Shown: positions 43,061-55,701 of the stretch, piece by piece | How positions within the stretch are numbered: the first letter of the stretch is position 1 | How the letters are laid out: each line of letters starts with the position of its first letter | Assembly (NCBI GenBank): GCA_030704615.1 | Contig: CM060733.1 | Span: 70,556,001 to 70,620,000, forward strand | DNA: 64,000 bases | Direction: 5' to 3' | Source: Takakia lepidozioides | Taxonomy: Eukaryota > Streptophyta > Takakiopsida > Takakiales > Takakiaceae | The notes under the pieces: generated by a model | The model's input: only the letters and a program-made list of their open reading frames with translations | The model's database searches: none | Told to the model about the DNA's origin: nothing | Program-made: the position numbers and the translations under genes

Positions 43061-44389
43061 TTATCTTCCTAGTAAAAAAGGATTAAAGGTGAACCCTTGC
43101 TCAAGGTGATGCCAAAAAGCGGCATCATGAGTGATCGCAAGCAATGTTGTTGCAGTAAGGCGATTCGATCCTCGGGGATGATCGTTCCTTGGCCTTGAAG
43201 TGGGCCAAGAAGAGTGCACTGGGTGGAGCTGGAGAGGCTCCACCCTTGGCCGGGACTTGGAGGAAGTCGGCGGAACTAGCTAGTGGAGAGTAGAGTCAAG
43301 TGGGGGTTTGGTTCTTTGCCATGGGATGCCATGGTACGGAAACAAACTTCTTGATGTGGGATGCCACAACTTGGATATTAGTTTCTACAAAATGGACAAG
43401 TCGATGAGGACATCGACTCCCTGTTGGTAGGGGTGTGTGTCGCGGCCATTTGCCTTGAGGGCAGGGGGTCGGGACACAAAAGGGGCTGCCCTGGTGGTGG
43501 GGGCAGTGGCAACAATAGATACGGGGGCTGAAGCACCCTTGAGTACCCAAGGCACTCAAGGAGGCGGAGGCGCTCATTAGGTGGAGCCCCGCACACCAGG
43601 TTGCGGTGGGGGTGGGTCCACGAGGGGTGGTGGTAGCTTAGTGGGTCATAGTGGGGGTGACATAGGACTCACCATGGGGCGGAGATCTTGTGGTGGGAGT
43701 CGTGGGGAGTCTTGGGTCTCATCACGGTCCAATGGGGCCGTGGTGGGTGGGCCAAGACTCACCGCGACTCATCACCGGGAATCAAGGGTCTTTGTGGTGG
43801 TTCGCCATAAAATGACTGGGTTGTTTGTGAAACCCCCGCAGACAGTCACATAAGTATATATAGGGAGTAGTAACCCCGAGAATGGTGCAAGCCCATTGGT
43901 GACCAAAAACTAATGAGTAAGCGTGCGAGCCGGAAAGCGACCAAGGAGTGGGGAGCTGTTCCGGACTGCCAACAACCAAAGGGAATTTCCACTAGGCCCA
44001 AAGTGAGCGAGGGTCTTGTGGAGGAGCAAAGGGGGACCGTTATGTCTCGGTGAGTAGCCGAAGCTCCGAGTTGGCCCGGCGGCCAGTTTGGGAGTTAGGC
44101 GCACGCATCAAAGTGACTATGACTTGAAGGAGAGCTTACCAAAGTGAGGTGCACGACACAATTAATCCAATTTACCACTCCCACTTTTGTAAGCTAGCAT
44201 GCATTCTACACACTAGCCAACCATACCATGCATCACCATTCCAAACAAAATAGGAAGCACAACATTTGGAAACCATTTCATTTATAAACAAAATTTGTAC
44301 AACACAAGTTTTTGCAATCGGATTCCTGAGCTAGCTAAGCCGGACTAAGCATGCATTTCCTCCCCCACGATCCAAGGTTGATGTCCCCA
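43061..44389 (-). other. Possible 3' untranslated region of the chromovirus
   Basis: 1.3 kb between the chromodomain stop and the LTR-like repeat. It is G-rich on the plus strand around 43580-43800 (a Gly-rich open frame with no motif). Positions 44250-44310 recur at 9441-9500. No gene is supported. Confidence 0.4.
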
Positions 44390-44788
44390 TCAACGCTTCT
44401 TCCGCTTCTGAGGTCGCCCTTCGAAAGCTGCAACTGCCTCGGATGTGTTTCCCATTTCTGAGGCACGTACCCAAGTTGCCTCCACTTGATGATAGCCCTT
44501 CCATTTCACGAGATACTTTGTTTCTCGATTCTTGAACCTCCTCGACTTAAGCATTGCCTCCACCTCGTACTCAGGTTGATTTTCATGATCCAACAGCACA
44601 GGTGGCGGACGCAACACTTGATGCCGATTCGGACGCGCTTTATCTTTGAAGTAAGGCTTCAAAAGGGAAACGTGGAATACCGGATGCACCTTGCTGTTTG
44701 CCGACAAGTCCAATTCATACACATCCTCATTCATAACCTTCCGGATGCAAAAAGGCCCCGCATACGGAGGTATAAACTTTGGACTCAC
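44390..44788 (-). pseudogene. Chromovirus integrase C-terminus with chromodomain
   Basis: The frame starts SPKFIPPYAGPFCIRKVMNE and reads YELDLSANSKVHPVFHVSLL, the GPY/F module of Ty3/gypsy integrases, then a chromodomain: PEYEVEAMLKSRRFKNRETK, YLVKWKGYHQVEATWVRASE. Chromodomains bind methylated H3 and direct integration to heterochromatin. The end is Lys/Arg-rich. It is a conventional plant chromovirus, unlike the PHD-tailed element at 2.9 kb. It is one frame off the integrase core upstream. Confidence 0.9.
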
Positions 44789-45400
44789 TTCCGGAGGTAG
44801 TCAAAAATTCTTGATGTTCAACCAGACCTCCGTGCCTGCCTCAAACTTAACTTCCGTCCGCTTCCGATTCTCTTGCCGTTCATACCATTTCCTAGCTTTG
44901 GCAATGTTGCGAGCTCCAACAAACGCTTGCGTTCTTCCAGCACCGTTGTTGCTGCCGGTTCCTCAACGTCCTAGGCGGCCCAACTTGTCGGCGCCAGAGG
45001 TGCTTTTCCATAGACCAATATGAAAGGGGAAACTCCCGTTGCGGAGTGTTTTGTGTTATTATAACAGAACTCTGCCGCATCTAAGTGCTCCACCCAGTCT
45101 GGCTGGTCTGCCACATAATTTCGCAAGATCTGCTTTACCACAGAATTCACTCTTTCCGTTTGGCCGTCCGTTGTAGGTCGGAAGGCCGTGCTCATCTTGA
45201 GCCTCGTCCCCATTTTCTTCCAAAGTTCTCTCCAAAATTTACTTGTAAACTTTGGATCGCAGTCCGAGACAATATCCTTCGGGAGTCCATGATGCTTGAA
45301 GATGTGGGCGAAGTAAAGTTGCCCCGTCTCCTGCGCCGTTGTCATCTCCTTGGTGGGAACAAAGAAAATATATATGGTCTCAATGGAATTCAACTACCAA
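44789..45400 (-). pseudogene. Chromovirus integrase core
   Basis: It contains FAHIFKHHGLPKDIVSDCDP (second catalytic Asp), KFTSKFWRELWKKMGT and TAFRPTTDGQTERVNSVVKQ (catalytic Glu), then HLDAAEFCYNNTKHSATGVS with PFILVYGK. A stop after PTSWAA at 44971 and a frameshift separate it from the C-terminal piece. The element breaks off at about 45400, so protease, RT and RNase H are absent. Confidence 0.9.
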
Positions 45401-46900
45401 TTAGATAATGTCCGAAGAAGACTGCAACGACAGTATCCTTCAAGGAGATAGCAAAAATCATACTTGGCAATCCATGCATAGACCCACTCTCCTGGGTAGT
45501 TGGCACCAACTTCATAATTAACATATGGGAAAATGCGGCTCCCTTTGCTGATCATGTCGACTTGTGTGTGACCTGTCTCTTTGCAGCACACTCAGCCTGT
45601 CCTCCAACAGTCCGCAAAAGATAAGTTCTCTCTTGCTTCTCTTTTTTGCTCTGTTGTGTATCTTTCCTTTGTTCATGACATCTGTGATTCCTCATGGAAT
45701 GCGATGTCCTTAGGTTGATCTCATCTTGGTAGCTCCCATGCTTCCCGACTAACTTCATTTCCTTGGTTTGCCTTGTGACGTGCACAGATTTCTCTCACAA
45801 CACCACCCTCTGGTCTTCTTGCTGCTTCAGTTTTGCTAACAACCACCATTTGCTCAACCTCCGAAACTTCCAAGCCAAGTTCCATGGCAACCCTTGTTGT
45901 GCAGTGATATGCCTCATCTGCGTTTGTTCTTGTGCCTGAGATTGTGACTCACGACTTTTGACTGGGAAGTACACCCTCCATAACTCAGCTCCCTTGAGAT
46001 GGAGTTCTTTGACAGTTTTTCCCCAACTCTTGATTACCTCATACGTGGCCTTCACTATCATTTCCATGTCTCTCTGAGATCTCTCATTGGGAGCTATGGT
46101 CTATATGGTATCTATAAATTTTTCCTTAATCCATAAAACCAGTTCTATGATGTTAATTAGAGCCTTTGCTATGTTGTCAAGTATCCATGCTCTCAATGGT
46201 TGCTTTCCTCTCACAATGATAGGGTTTTGACCCTGCATTCACCAGAAGGAAGTTTGTCCTTTATGACTCGGGAAACAACTTATTTTGAGTCGAAAGTCAA
46301 AAAATCAGGATCGACTTTGACTCGTAAAAGACTAGTTACAACAGACATCCCAGTTGGATCGGACATGCCAATGGTTGAGTGGTATCGGACATATGTAAGA
46401 TTGACTGCTATGCAATTATTGCATGAGAACCACGTGGCATATCTAGGCGGTTCGCCCGTGTGTCTGACTTTCAAGTTGATTTTGTATTTTGACTTCGTAT
46501 GATTGACTTGACTCACCGGAAAAGGGTGACAGATGGATGCGGACGGACGTGGACGCAGACGTGGCATCGCCGCGACGAAGCACATGGAATGCACATACTT
46601 GGCTATGTGCAGACACGTGGCCGCACAGCCAAGGCACCACGTGGTAGTCGAGCACATAACTCGCAGTGCTAAATGTCAAGTAGCACATGCGACAGGGAAA
46701 GTCGGCGCAACCACTGGTTTACTACTTTAAATGAAGTGCTCAAAATTACTTGAACAATCATTCATAGTGGTTCATGCTCTGAAATTAGTGAGCCAACTAC
46801 TACATACGCATGTAATGCCATGCAAGAGAACTGATCATGTCATTAGAAATGCGAAAATGATGAAAAACCAGTAGTTCTCCTGGACAGCAAATAGATAAAA
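45401..46900. other. No recognisable gene
   Basis: Weak minus-strand frames (46067-45795 and 45785-45552) and a plus-strand one (46200-46502) have no known motif. The sequence between 46540 and 46640 again has gacgtgg/cacgtgg words. Probably old repeats. Confidence 0.4.
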
Positions 46901-47960
46901 GAAGGGGTTAGCATGTATGACCCACTAGGATGTGGTGAAGAGCTGAAAATTGTCCCAAGTAACACAAATAGCAAAGGAGGAAATGCCGGCAAAAAACACA
47001 AAAAGGGAGGGCAAAGCTCACATGGAGCAAGGGTTGTGCAATCGAGGGATGATCGAGGGAGGTCTGAAAACGTGGGGGCAGAACTGAAATGTCCATGCAG
47101 TAAGGAGGGTGAAAAAGAAGGAGAGCAAAGGACTAGGCATAAATGCTACAAAGCACATATGGGAGGTGGCAGGAGCTGTCCACAAAACATGTGATCAGAT
47201 ACATTAAGAATCTCATAAATTAGGCAGCAAGCAAAAAAAGTGTGGGGCCAACATGGACGGGGAGTTGAGATTCTGCAAAATGGAGGATAATATTCAAAAG
47301 TCAGCAACAGGAGTTGAAAGAACGAGAGCAACACACCAGATTTGGGAGCAACCTTTGTGTGGAGACAACTGGCCCAAAAGTAGCAACGGAGACAATAATA
47401 CTCAGAAGCCAACATCAACATCAATGACAACAATCTGGAATTTTTGGAGGCGGCAGCAAAGGTATGAGTTTAAGACGGAAATTGACACAATGGAGGTGTC
47501 CTATGCGCATATCAGTAACATGGAGACAGACATAAGAAGGGACAGCAAAGAAGAGACATAAAGAAGGGAATATTGTAGCAAGTGAGGCGATTGCAGCTGT
47601 ATGAGGAAGGAAAATTTGACGAGACAAGGGTAGAGGCAAGCATGGAGCAGAAAATGTTTATCATAGGAGCCTTGTGGGGAGTCATGAACAGTAGAGGTCA
47701 CAATGGGATAAGTGATGTTTCAGCCACCATCAACACGAAACCAACGCCATCAAAGGTAATCAGGAAGGATGAGCACCAGCCCTGTGACACAGTACAAGAG
47801 CAAATGAGTGAACATGAGAAGGAGAGTAAGCAAAACAAGGGTCAACAAAGAGCAAGATTTTCAAGAGGAACGAAGGATGAAGGAAATTATGAAGGACGGG
47901 GAAAGAAAAAGAAGGAAGAACGGGAGTCAGAGTTCATAACTGGATCAGCAAGGAGAAGGA
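46901..47960. other. Purine-rich low-information region
   Basis: The plus strand is rich in A and G (aagaagg, gaggga words), giving Lys/Glu-rich open frames without motif. I see no supported gene. Confidence 0.4.
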
Positions 47961-48960
47961 AGCAAACAAGACTGCTAGTGGTGCCTTGTGGATACCCACC
48001 ATGCATATTCTGCAGCCAAAATTGCCCCAAACTATGTCGCGGAGTCCCGTTCATCCCACTTGAGAATAGATGTTGCCGCACAACCATCTCCACATTGCAA
48101 TGGACTCTGCAGGCACCAAGCAAGGCCCTCCACACCACAGAGTTTGGTTTGATTGGCATTTTGTTAATGAAGTCCTCTGCCTCATCCAATCGCCCCGCAC
48201 AGCCAAGAAGGTCCACCATGCAGCCAAAGTGCTCCAAAGCTGGAGTGATACAGATCTTGACTCATGACGTTGAAGTAATATTTGCTTTCATCCACTAGGC
48301 CGGCATGGCTACATGCAGAGAGAACACACATAAAAGTGATATTGTCCAACTTCAATCCTTCCACTTGTATTTCTTTCAACAGTTGCAGGGCCTCCATATA
48401 TCACAACCATGCTGGGCATCTGCAATCATTGCATTTTAGGACACCAGATTTCGTTCAGCCATATTGTCGAACACTCGTTTTGCATCCTTAATGCTACCCC
48501 TTTGGCATACGTGATGTCCACCAGGGTACTGTTCAGAATGACATCCGGTACAATTCCAGCCTCAAGATGATGTCACCATGGACCTCTTTGCCCTTTTCCA
48601 GGGCTGCCAGGTTTGCACATGCATTGCAAACACAAATGAATGTGACCCGGTTAGGCTGCACCCCTTTCCGCAAAATTTGCTCATATGTCTCTAATGCCTT
48701 AATCATCTCACACCCATGCTAGCCATATCCTGCGATCATCGTGTTTCATGAGACAACATCTCGTTCAGCCATGTTGTAAACTCTACCTTCGCAGCTTCGA
48801 TGCTGCCACATTTGGCATACATGTCCACCAGGGTATTGTTCGGAATGACATATGGTACAATTCCAGCTTTGATGATGTCACCATGGACCTCTTTGCCCTT
48901 TTGCAGGGCTGCTAGGCTCGCACACGCATTGCATATACAAACCAACGTGACCAGGTCTGG
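47960..48960 (-). pseudogene. PPR gene fragment
   Basis: The minus strand reads [56 protein letters not shown], then [20 protein letters not shown] and [20 protein letters not shown] with [13 protein letters not shown], the usual end of the PPR array before the E domain. The frame is broken several times and the E/DYW part is missing. Its sequence is close to the PPR remnant at 24-27 kb but not part of the same array. Confidence 0.85.
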
Positions 48961-48974
48961 CTTATAGTAATGCT

Positions 48975-49400
48975 TCAGCTTTCCTGATATCCTTTCGTCC
49001 TACGCAGCCCAACTTGAGAATTAGGGCTTCCGTTCATTTTGTCTTTAAACTCTCTTACCGGCTGGCTGGAGCCCAAAGGATCCCTGGCCATCCTTAGTTC
49101 AAAGCACAGACCTTCCCTCTCCACCAAATACATGGGCATCGAGAAGACAATCCAAAAGCTGTGATGCATCCTCTTCCAAGCAGCTAATTACACTATACCT
49201 ACAACCCCACATCTTAGTCTTCGTCCCCTGCGCACTGCCAAGGGGATGCCGCTCTCAGCTCCATAGCTCAGCCCTTTAATCCACTGCATGACGCGAGGCT
49301 TCTTGGAAGACCAAAGTGGGAGGACAGGGCTGTGGTACAAGCCCTCTACGGACAGAGGCAGGAGTATTGTCATTAGATTGCAGAACAAAGTCTACTGCAT
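48975..49400 (-). pseudogene. Possible LINE reverse-transcriptase tail
   Basis: Minus-strand frames read LLPLSVEGLYHSPVLPLWSS, KKPRVMQWIKGLSYGAESGI, a pattern like the RT-to-C-terminal region of plant LINEs (loss of order after the thumb, then Trp-containing segment). The evidence is only this general resemblance. Confidence 0.25.
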
Positions 49401-49446
49401 AAAAATGCAATTGAAAATATTCAAATGATGGATTCACTTTGCCCCA

Positions 49447-49794
49447 TCAATGATTTCCTGAATCCTTGCCCAGGAGTTTGTGCAGCTCGTTCCGGCTCAA
49501 TGTTGGCGCATGAATGTAGTCATCAGCAGTCAAGTTATACTTCAGCCTCTTCAAGTAAACATAATATAGATGCTTGCATGGACAATACGCACCCTTCTTT
49601 GAATCCATCAACAGAAAGTCCACACAACTGCAGGTGGGGATTTCCAAGATTGTAATGGTGTATACCTTGTTGCGTGCAGCTGAGCCTACCGTTGCCATCT
49701 GATAAACACGCCCAAGGTCGAGTGCGGGTACATCCGGGGAGCTCTGAATTGTACAACTCATCCCAAGAGCATTGGCAATCCGAGTGTCATTCAT
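49447..49794 (-). pseudogene. SWIM zinc finger of a MULE-type transposase
   Basis: The reading TITILEIPTCSCVDFLLMDS then KKGAYCPCKHLYYVYLKRL shows the CxC...CxH pattern (CSC, then CKH) of SWIM fingers, found after the transposase domain of Mutator-like elements and in a few host proteins. The rest of the transposase is upstream on the same strand. The ATG at 49794 is unlikely to be the true start. Confidence 0.65.
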
Positions 49795-49947
49795 GTTGGT
49801 GGGAGGGCTTCATCTCTTCACTTTTCCCCATTGCTTGTTGGGATGTGCAGAATTGTCCACTCCGTCTCTCCTGGACCTTGTAATGTGCAATGGCTGGGTC
49901 TGAGGAACTGGAAATGGGTGGGCCGGGACGTCTATGCGTTGCACCAT

Positions 49948-51736
49948 TCAAAATCCCGCTGCAATAACAGCATCCGCCTCATTTTGAGAGAGGTTGCAAC
50001 CCGGTGCAATAGGCCAGATAACGGGAGGCTCCAGCATTCCCTGAATCCCGTACTTGGGCTTGCCAAATACGCAATTCATTATGTCGTGCCTACAGAACCA
50101 AAACACCTGCGTTGTGGCTGCAGCAAATCTGGCAGTCAAAAATCTGCCGCTGAAACAAGGTACAAATACATCACTGTGTGGGTTCCTCCTAATCATCTCA
50201 CCGCAGCGTAGTCTGGTATCCACCCGGATGGCGCAACACTTCCCTTGAAATGCTAGCAATGTCCTAGCAATTCTCTACTGTGATTCAGACATTCTTGTCT
50301 CCACAATGGGTATGTTGTATTGCATCACCACAGATGGCTCGGAATGTTCCTCGAGCACGTGCCCTGTGCTAAAAGGAGATGGTAATCTTGAACGTTATGG
50401 GCTTGCGGTGCTGGAAGAGGCGTCGTCCGGCAACATTACGAGACCTCAAGGGAGGGTTTCAATATTCTTGTCAGCTCGCCAGAAATCCTCTTCGCCGCCA
50501 GGTTGGTCGTCAATTCAACGTCTCACTGGACGGGTGCGTACATCTTTTTTCCAGGTGCAAACCTCTTTGAAGCAATGGCGTGTCACGAAGGTTCTCTCGC
50601 AAGGTTGCTGCCCACTTCCAAGGATTCTTGGATCTGGAGGTACTCCGCATCAGCGTTTCTTGTCTGTCCGGCCCCAAGCCCCATTGTTTCCCTTTCAAAA
50701 ACTCGTTGTACCTAGATTGCTGCATGATTGACCTCACAATGTCCTATGTTGTGGCAGTGAGGATATCCACCAGATGCGTCGCAGAGGAGGCACGCCATGA
50801 AGAATGCACTGATTCGGCCATGTTTGTTGTCGGCATATCGGTGTCGGAGTCCAGACACAACACCTGCACCTGCACTTTCTCAGATTAGAAGCAAGTTACA
50901 AAGCATTGACAACCATAATATTGTTGGGGACGTGAAATTGTTCAACTCACCTGCCGCATATACTCGCCGAACTATCCAAAATGATAATGCAACAAAGCAA
51001 GCCAACTGTCCATTGCTCCCTCATCTTCTTTCTTTACAGCACCTGAAGTTGTCCACCAAGCCCGTATACATGCAAACTTTGTCTCTGCATCATCCAAAGT
51101 GGGAGCATTCTTTCATGCAGGAGACACATGGAACGATGGTCTTCTCTGAAAGCTGGCGCCACAAGTTTGAATTTGTAGTGCGACAAGCTCTGTAGAAAAT
51201 AGAATCCACAAGATCTCTTATTTCCTTCCATTGGAACATTTGTGTCTTCCCCGTACACCCTTCGGATTGCAGCCCAATTTGCTTGTGCATTGTCCGCCAT
51301 GAAACCATGGAAATTTGGCGGGGGCAATCCCGCCTTGACCATCTGTTTGTTTATTCCCTGCCCAAGGTGCATCTCCGATTGTGTGTCCTCCCTTTCATCT
51401 CACAAATAGCAATGGTCATTAGCATTCTACAGTGGGGGTCGTAGACATGTGTACCCATTGTCACCCACTCAAGACTTGTAATACGCTTGATGGTCGAGAC
51501 TCGAACATGACCCAACTATTTGACAAGTCTCCACTCGTCATCCGGCGGACCAGATCCACGCCGCTGCCAAGACCACACGTTGACATTTTGAATATGAAAC
51601 AACGGTTTGCCTCACTCCCTTGTCCACATCGTTGCTTGATTGTCGCGGTACTTAGCAAATGGCGGAACAAGGGTACATTACCACGGGAGCAGTAGTGGGT
51701 AGTGTAGTAACCGTGGGCCGTGAACCACGATATCAC
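49948..51736 (-). pseudogene. MULE-like transposase remnant
   Basis: The frame 51372-51034 reads NKQMVKAGLPPPNFHGFMAD and NAQANWAAIRRVYG, the part of the MULE DDE domain with the second catalytic Asp and following helix. Frames upstream (51736-51461, SEANRCFIFKMSTCGLGSGV) and downstream (50737-50510, 50259-49948) fit the size and direction but are not individually diagnostic. With the SWIM finger at 49.5 kb the whole spans about 2.3 kb. Frameshifts and stops throughout; no terminal inverted repeats found. Confidence 0.5.
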
Positions 51737-52450
51737 ATGGCCACGTTAGCATCGGCTTTAACCAATAGAGGGAGTAGTGGACCGTTTACCACTATGGCTC
51801 ACGACCACTGCAACGAGCCACTTTTTAGCAAACTTATAGGTTGCGTAGGCAGTTAGACAAACGGTCATTAACGACCGCATACTTGTAACGGCTCTTTCGA
51901 GCATAGTATAAAAAGGCTGCACGCAACTTAGAAGAGAGAGCAATATGAGTATGAGTATCAGTGATCAATGTGTATTCAGTGTGTACTTTTGTGATGATGT
52001 GACGAACTCTGAAGTAAAGCCATGCTATTCGAAGTATCTCTGTGTAGAGTGAATGTGAGATGGAGAGAATGTGCATTATGAGAGAACGTGAGATGGTGAG
52101 AATGTGTATCATCTCAGCATAATTCTTGTTTTGTCTTGACTACCATCTGCTTATCTGAACAAAGAGACTTCAATCCTTTCGACTAAGGTCTGTTATGCCA
52201 AAGAGGCTATAGATTAGGCTTAATCAATATGATTAAGCGGCCTGTAGGGATATGGCTTCATACGACGTTCATAGCTTAGCTATCCTTAAAACGATTACTT
52301 CGTAATTGTTCCTGAAAGCATACCGTCGGACAACCTCTGTTGCATGTCTTAGGAAATGGGCAGTAGTGTTGTTAGCCTGTTTTGCCTAAGTCATAAACCA
52401 GCGGTTAACAAGTGCACACCAATCTGTATACAAGCTCGCGTGAGGTCTAG
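51690..52450 (+). repeat. Possible solo LTR or promoter-bearing repeat
   Basis: A TATA-like box tataaaaagg at 51907-51916 follows gtaacggctctttcgagca and precedes repeated words gagaatgtg, atgagtatgagtat and a CT-rich stretch. Composition and layout resemble the U3-R-U5 of a plant LTR, but I find no second copy and no clear TG...CA borders. Confidence 0.3.
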
Positions 52451-52719
52451 CAAAAGGCTACACACGTAGTACTGCTTCGCATTACAAACAGACATGCAAA
52501 CGGGTGGTTCTTTGCAATGCGTGCACTTGAAAGTGGAGTGCGGAACCTTTTCCCGAGCACAAAAGGGTTGAAGAGTTGTGCCTGTCCAATCCGTCTCGTT
52601 CCTGTGTCATTTGGATTTATAGTGGAAGCAGGTCGCGGAGAAGCACCGTAGCATGCCGGCACGCAAAATGTAACGCACCCGGACACCATTGGCAATCTTC
52701 ATGTGCTTGATCTTGTGAC

Positions 52720-53376
52720 GCACCTAGGGTGCCCGTCATGTTTTCTATCCATATCCGTCAACATTCCAGACGCTTTGGAATTGTCCGACAGAGGAGGGAA
52801 CTCAAAAATTGCATTCCCATTGACGTCTGGGGGAAGATGTGTTACCGATTTAATTGTGAACTTGTTGTAGTCCAGCGCAGCCAGCTTGGAGCGGTGTCCC
52901 TCCGTCTGCAGCCCTCGCAGAATATCAAGAATGGATCAAGTTACTGAGCTCGTAGAGGGAATATGACTCCCTCCTCCGCTGATGTCCATTTCGGACCTCC
53001 CAGATTTCCAAGATGATCTTGGAACTTCCATGAACTCGTCTTTGTCAGAAAGGTTGTGCACAACCTGGTTCTCGCCCATCGTCCGCAATTGCGGGGCCTT
53101 TGGATTGAATTCCCTGCTGAACTCTCTACTTGCGGTTCCAACTTTCAGATTCGCGACCTCTTTTGTAGAAGGTGGGAGGAGAGAAACCGCATTTGGGCCC
53201 AAAATGGGTGACCCAACAGCCCGGAAGATGACGGTGTCCAATGGTGGAAGTAGCCATTCCTTGCCGTCGCCTCGATCGTCGTGGAGGACAACAATACTTT
53301 TGACAACAACTCCATTTGAATCCTTCTTTTCCTCCTCCACAAATATTGACCCGGGTTTCAGCTGGAATTGACGCAA
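52720..53376 (-). CDS. Unknown protein, minus strand
   Basis: The reading from 53376 begins MRQFQLKPGSIFVEEEKKDS, then VVVKSIVVLHDDRGDGKEWL and LPPLDTVIFRAVGSPILGP. After a stop near 52945 it remains readable for about 70 residues (LTEGHR-like, then KFTIKSVTHLPPDVNGNAIF, EFPPLSDNSKASGML) to 52720. The natural look of the translation supports a real but broken exon. No domain is recognised. It lies next to the paralogous pieces at 54.1-54.65 and 55.7-56.1 kb and may belong to the same gene type. Confidence 0.4.
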
Positions 53377-53930
53377 AGATATTTCTCTGCAATGACACAG
53401 ATTCCCCCTCTGCTAGGAAATATGGCTATGTTGGGGGAGGACGGCAGTACACTATGGCGCTGGAGTTTGCAGCCATGGGAGACGTGCACAGTGGTCTGCG
53501 AGCATGGCGTTCGGGCAAGTGGCCTGGGAGAAGCAAGGAGGTAGCGAGGCAATGTAATGCAAGGCCAAACTATGTGCGAGCAAGGAAGCAAATCCATGAA
53601 TTCGGCGAGCCCACACTCCAAAAATTCCACTGTCAGAGTTTTCATGAACTTGGTCTCCGAAATGCCCCTGGCCTTTGCGCAATAACTGCCAACAATATGC
53701 AGTCAGAAGGTGGCAGACCTGTGCTATGTAAACTAATAATTGCATTGACTGACGAGAGGCGTGGGGGGACGACCGTGCCAACACCTTGCACATGTACAGA
53801 GGGAATTGAAAGAGACACAGTGACAAAGTTCCATCCGTCCTGGAAATGTGACATTCCGCAGGGTTGGTTCGGGACTGAGTACAAGATTGAGTACTGGACC
53901 CTCTCGTGCAAAAGTCAGCATTCAACATAA
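53370..53930 (+). CDS. Unknown open frame, plus strand
   Basis: A 200-codon frame whose second half looks protein-like (CKLIIALTDERRGGTTVPTP, CTCTEGIERDTVTKFHPSWK, CDIPQGWFGTEYKIEYWTLS). It overlaps minus-strand frames of less natural composition. No family is recognised and the first 60 codons are probably not native. Confidence 0.3.
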   Translation, partial: DAKIFLCNDTDSPSARKYGYVGGGRQYTMALEFAAMGDVHSGLRAWRSGKWPGRSKEVARQCNARPNYVRARKQIHEFGEPTLQKFHCQSFHELGLRNAPGLCAITANNMQSEGGRPVLCKLIIALTDERRGGTTVPTPCTCTEGIERDTVTKFHPSWKCDIPQGWFGTEYKIEYWTLSCKSQHST

Positions 53931-54092
53931 CTCAACATTGCACAAAAAGTGGAACTTTTGCTCAAAGAAAACTTTTATTCATATAATGAACTGTGACAAG
54001 TATGCATGCAATGCATGCTCAAGTAAGCTTGAAGTATGCAAGCAATCCATGCTCAGGTATCCTCAAAATTCGATGCTGTGTTTGTACTGTTG

Positions 54093-54647
54093 TCACCAAG
54101 AAGCTGGGACCTCGATTGGCCTTTGAACAAGATCATGACTGATTTTGCATCTCCAAGTAAACACAATGGATGCAGTCATTGCCCCCTTGTTGTAGGGGAC
54201 AACAATGTCATGTCCTCCGATATAAGCACCATTGTAAATGGAGATTTTAGGTGTGGAAACTCTGTGTCCGTAGGACTCATCCTTGTAGCTTATGAGAAGT
54301 CCCCATAGACTGTTTGCGAGGGAATCCGCGGAGGCGTGTATGTCAGCCCAATGACATCGTTGTAGGTCCATTGGCAGCAATTCCAACGAACAAAAAGGCC
54401 GTCCGGCTTTTGGGGAACTCCCATGCATACGGATACTCCATATTAGTGATTTTCAGGCACCACATCCGCGCAAGGTCGCCCCCGCGAGTGAATCGTAGTA
54501 GCCATCGAGCCACTCAAGAGCCCGTATATTCACCCGCCTCTGCTGGGACTCGTCCACAAAATCCTGTAGGTATATGAAGATATCCCCAGATTTGGGTGTG
54601 AAGTTTCGACCTCGGTAGATGCAATTGTTGGGATCACGGCACGCCAT
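54093..54647 (-). pseudogene. Unknown family, copy A (RWNCCxW protein)
   Basis: It reads MACRDPNNCIYRGRNFTPKS and GDIFIYLQDFVDESQQRRVN, then, with two frame changes, DGLFVRWNCCQWTYNDVIGL, VYGDF, KISIYNGAYIGGHDIVVPYN and AMTASIVFTWRC. The same blocks occur in order in copy B at 55702-56100 (RWNCCHWTWVDSIGETYSP, YGDIRIG, KISIFDGGMIEGQDIVVNIT, AAIDFTWRS). This shows a real protein family, unknown to me, rich in beta-strand patterns. One stop near 54453 and frameshifts break this copy. Confidence 0.5.
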
Positions 54648-55701
54648 CTTCCTGTAGAGTGAAAGAGCAGGCTACTAACACAAACAGAGTAAGGGGCCTG
54701 GGAGGACAGGAAATGCATGTGGTGGGAATGGTCCTAATGGTCACATTTGGAACGGAGTGGGTGTGGGGGGGTGGGTGGACAAGTCGCAAACCAAAAAGCA
54801 ACATTAATATCCCCTTACCCGGGAATTCGGCGCCGCATTTACATCCTTGTCGGAAAGAGAATGAGAGAGTAGGCCGCACTTTATCATCCCTCTGGATGTA
54901 AATGCGGCACCGCATTTCCATCCAGTGGGGTTGGATGAGACCAACATGGATGGAAATTCGGCTCCGCATTTCCACAAAGCGGGGTGGGTGTAATGGAAAT
55001 GGAAATGGAAATGGCCATGTGGCCTTCACTGTACATCTTTCGACAAGGACTCCCAATGAACTTGGAATGGTATCTATGGGGTGAAAAAAACCTTGAGCAA
55101 TGATTTTTCAAACTCCATATTGAAACCCCAAAGTTCACATTCATTGTCATGGTTCCGGATACAATGGATGTCGACATATCAGCCAACATCTTTACTTGCA
55201 CATCCTACACACTGAAACTCAAACACTGACCATATTGCGGGGGCTGCTATTTCATGAGCCATGAGCCATGAGCGGCATGAGCCATGAGCAGAGTCGTAAG
55301 TGTGGAAAAAAACATGAGCAACACTATTTTCCGGAAATGAGTGTCCGCGGGAATAGGGTTTAGGGTGCCACGGTCATAGGGGGAGAAGGACCTCCCGATG
55401 AAGGAGGTTCGGCAATGTTATTTAGAATTATATATTGAAAGGCAATGTTTCGCGAATGGTAGGGTGGTACTGCTCTGTACAATGGGGGCCCATTTCAGCC
55501 TACCAGCCACTTGCAAAATCCACCCACACTCCCAATCCCAAACGAAATGAGCAATGACGCATTCTCGGAACGATGGACACTGAATAGAATAAAAAGAGGG
55601 CACAATGAGGTTTTTATTGATCCACATGAATTGCATTTGAAGCACGTCTACTGTGCTGATTGTGCAATCAAATCTTTAGCCCTGTGCCTACTGAATACAA
55701 G

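Noticed and set aside
43581-43853. Gly-rich 90-codon frame
   Set aside because: Produced by a G-rich stretch inside the chromovirus 3' region; no motif.
49831-50888. Plus-strand open frames at the MULE locus
   Set aside because: Antisense to the transposase remnant and without recognisable protein features.
55345-55365. Interstitial telomere repeat (agggtttaggg)
   Set aside because: Only one and a half units; not beyond chance.
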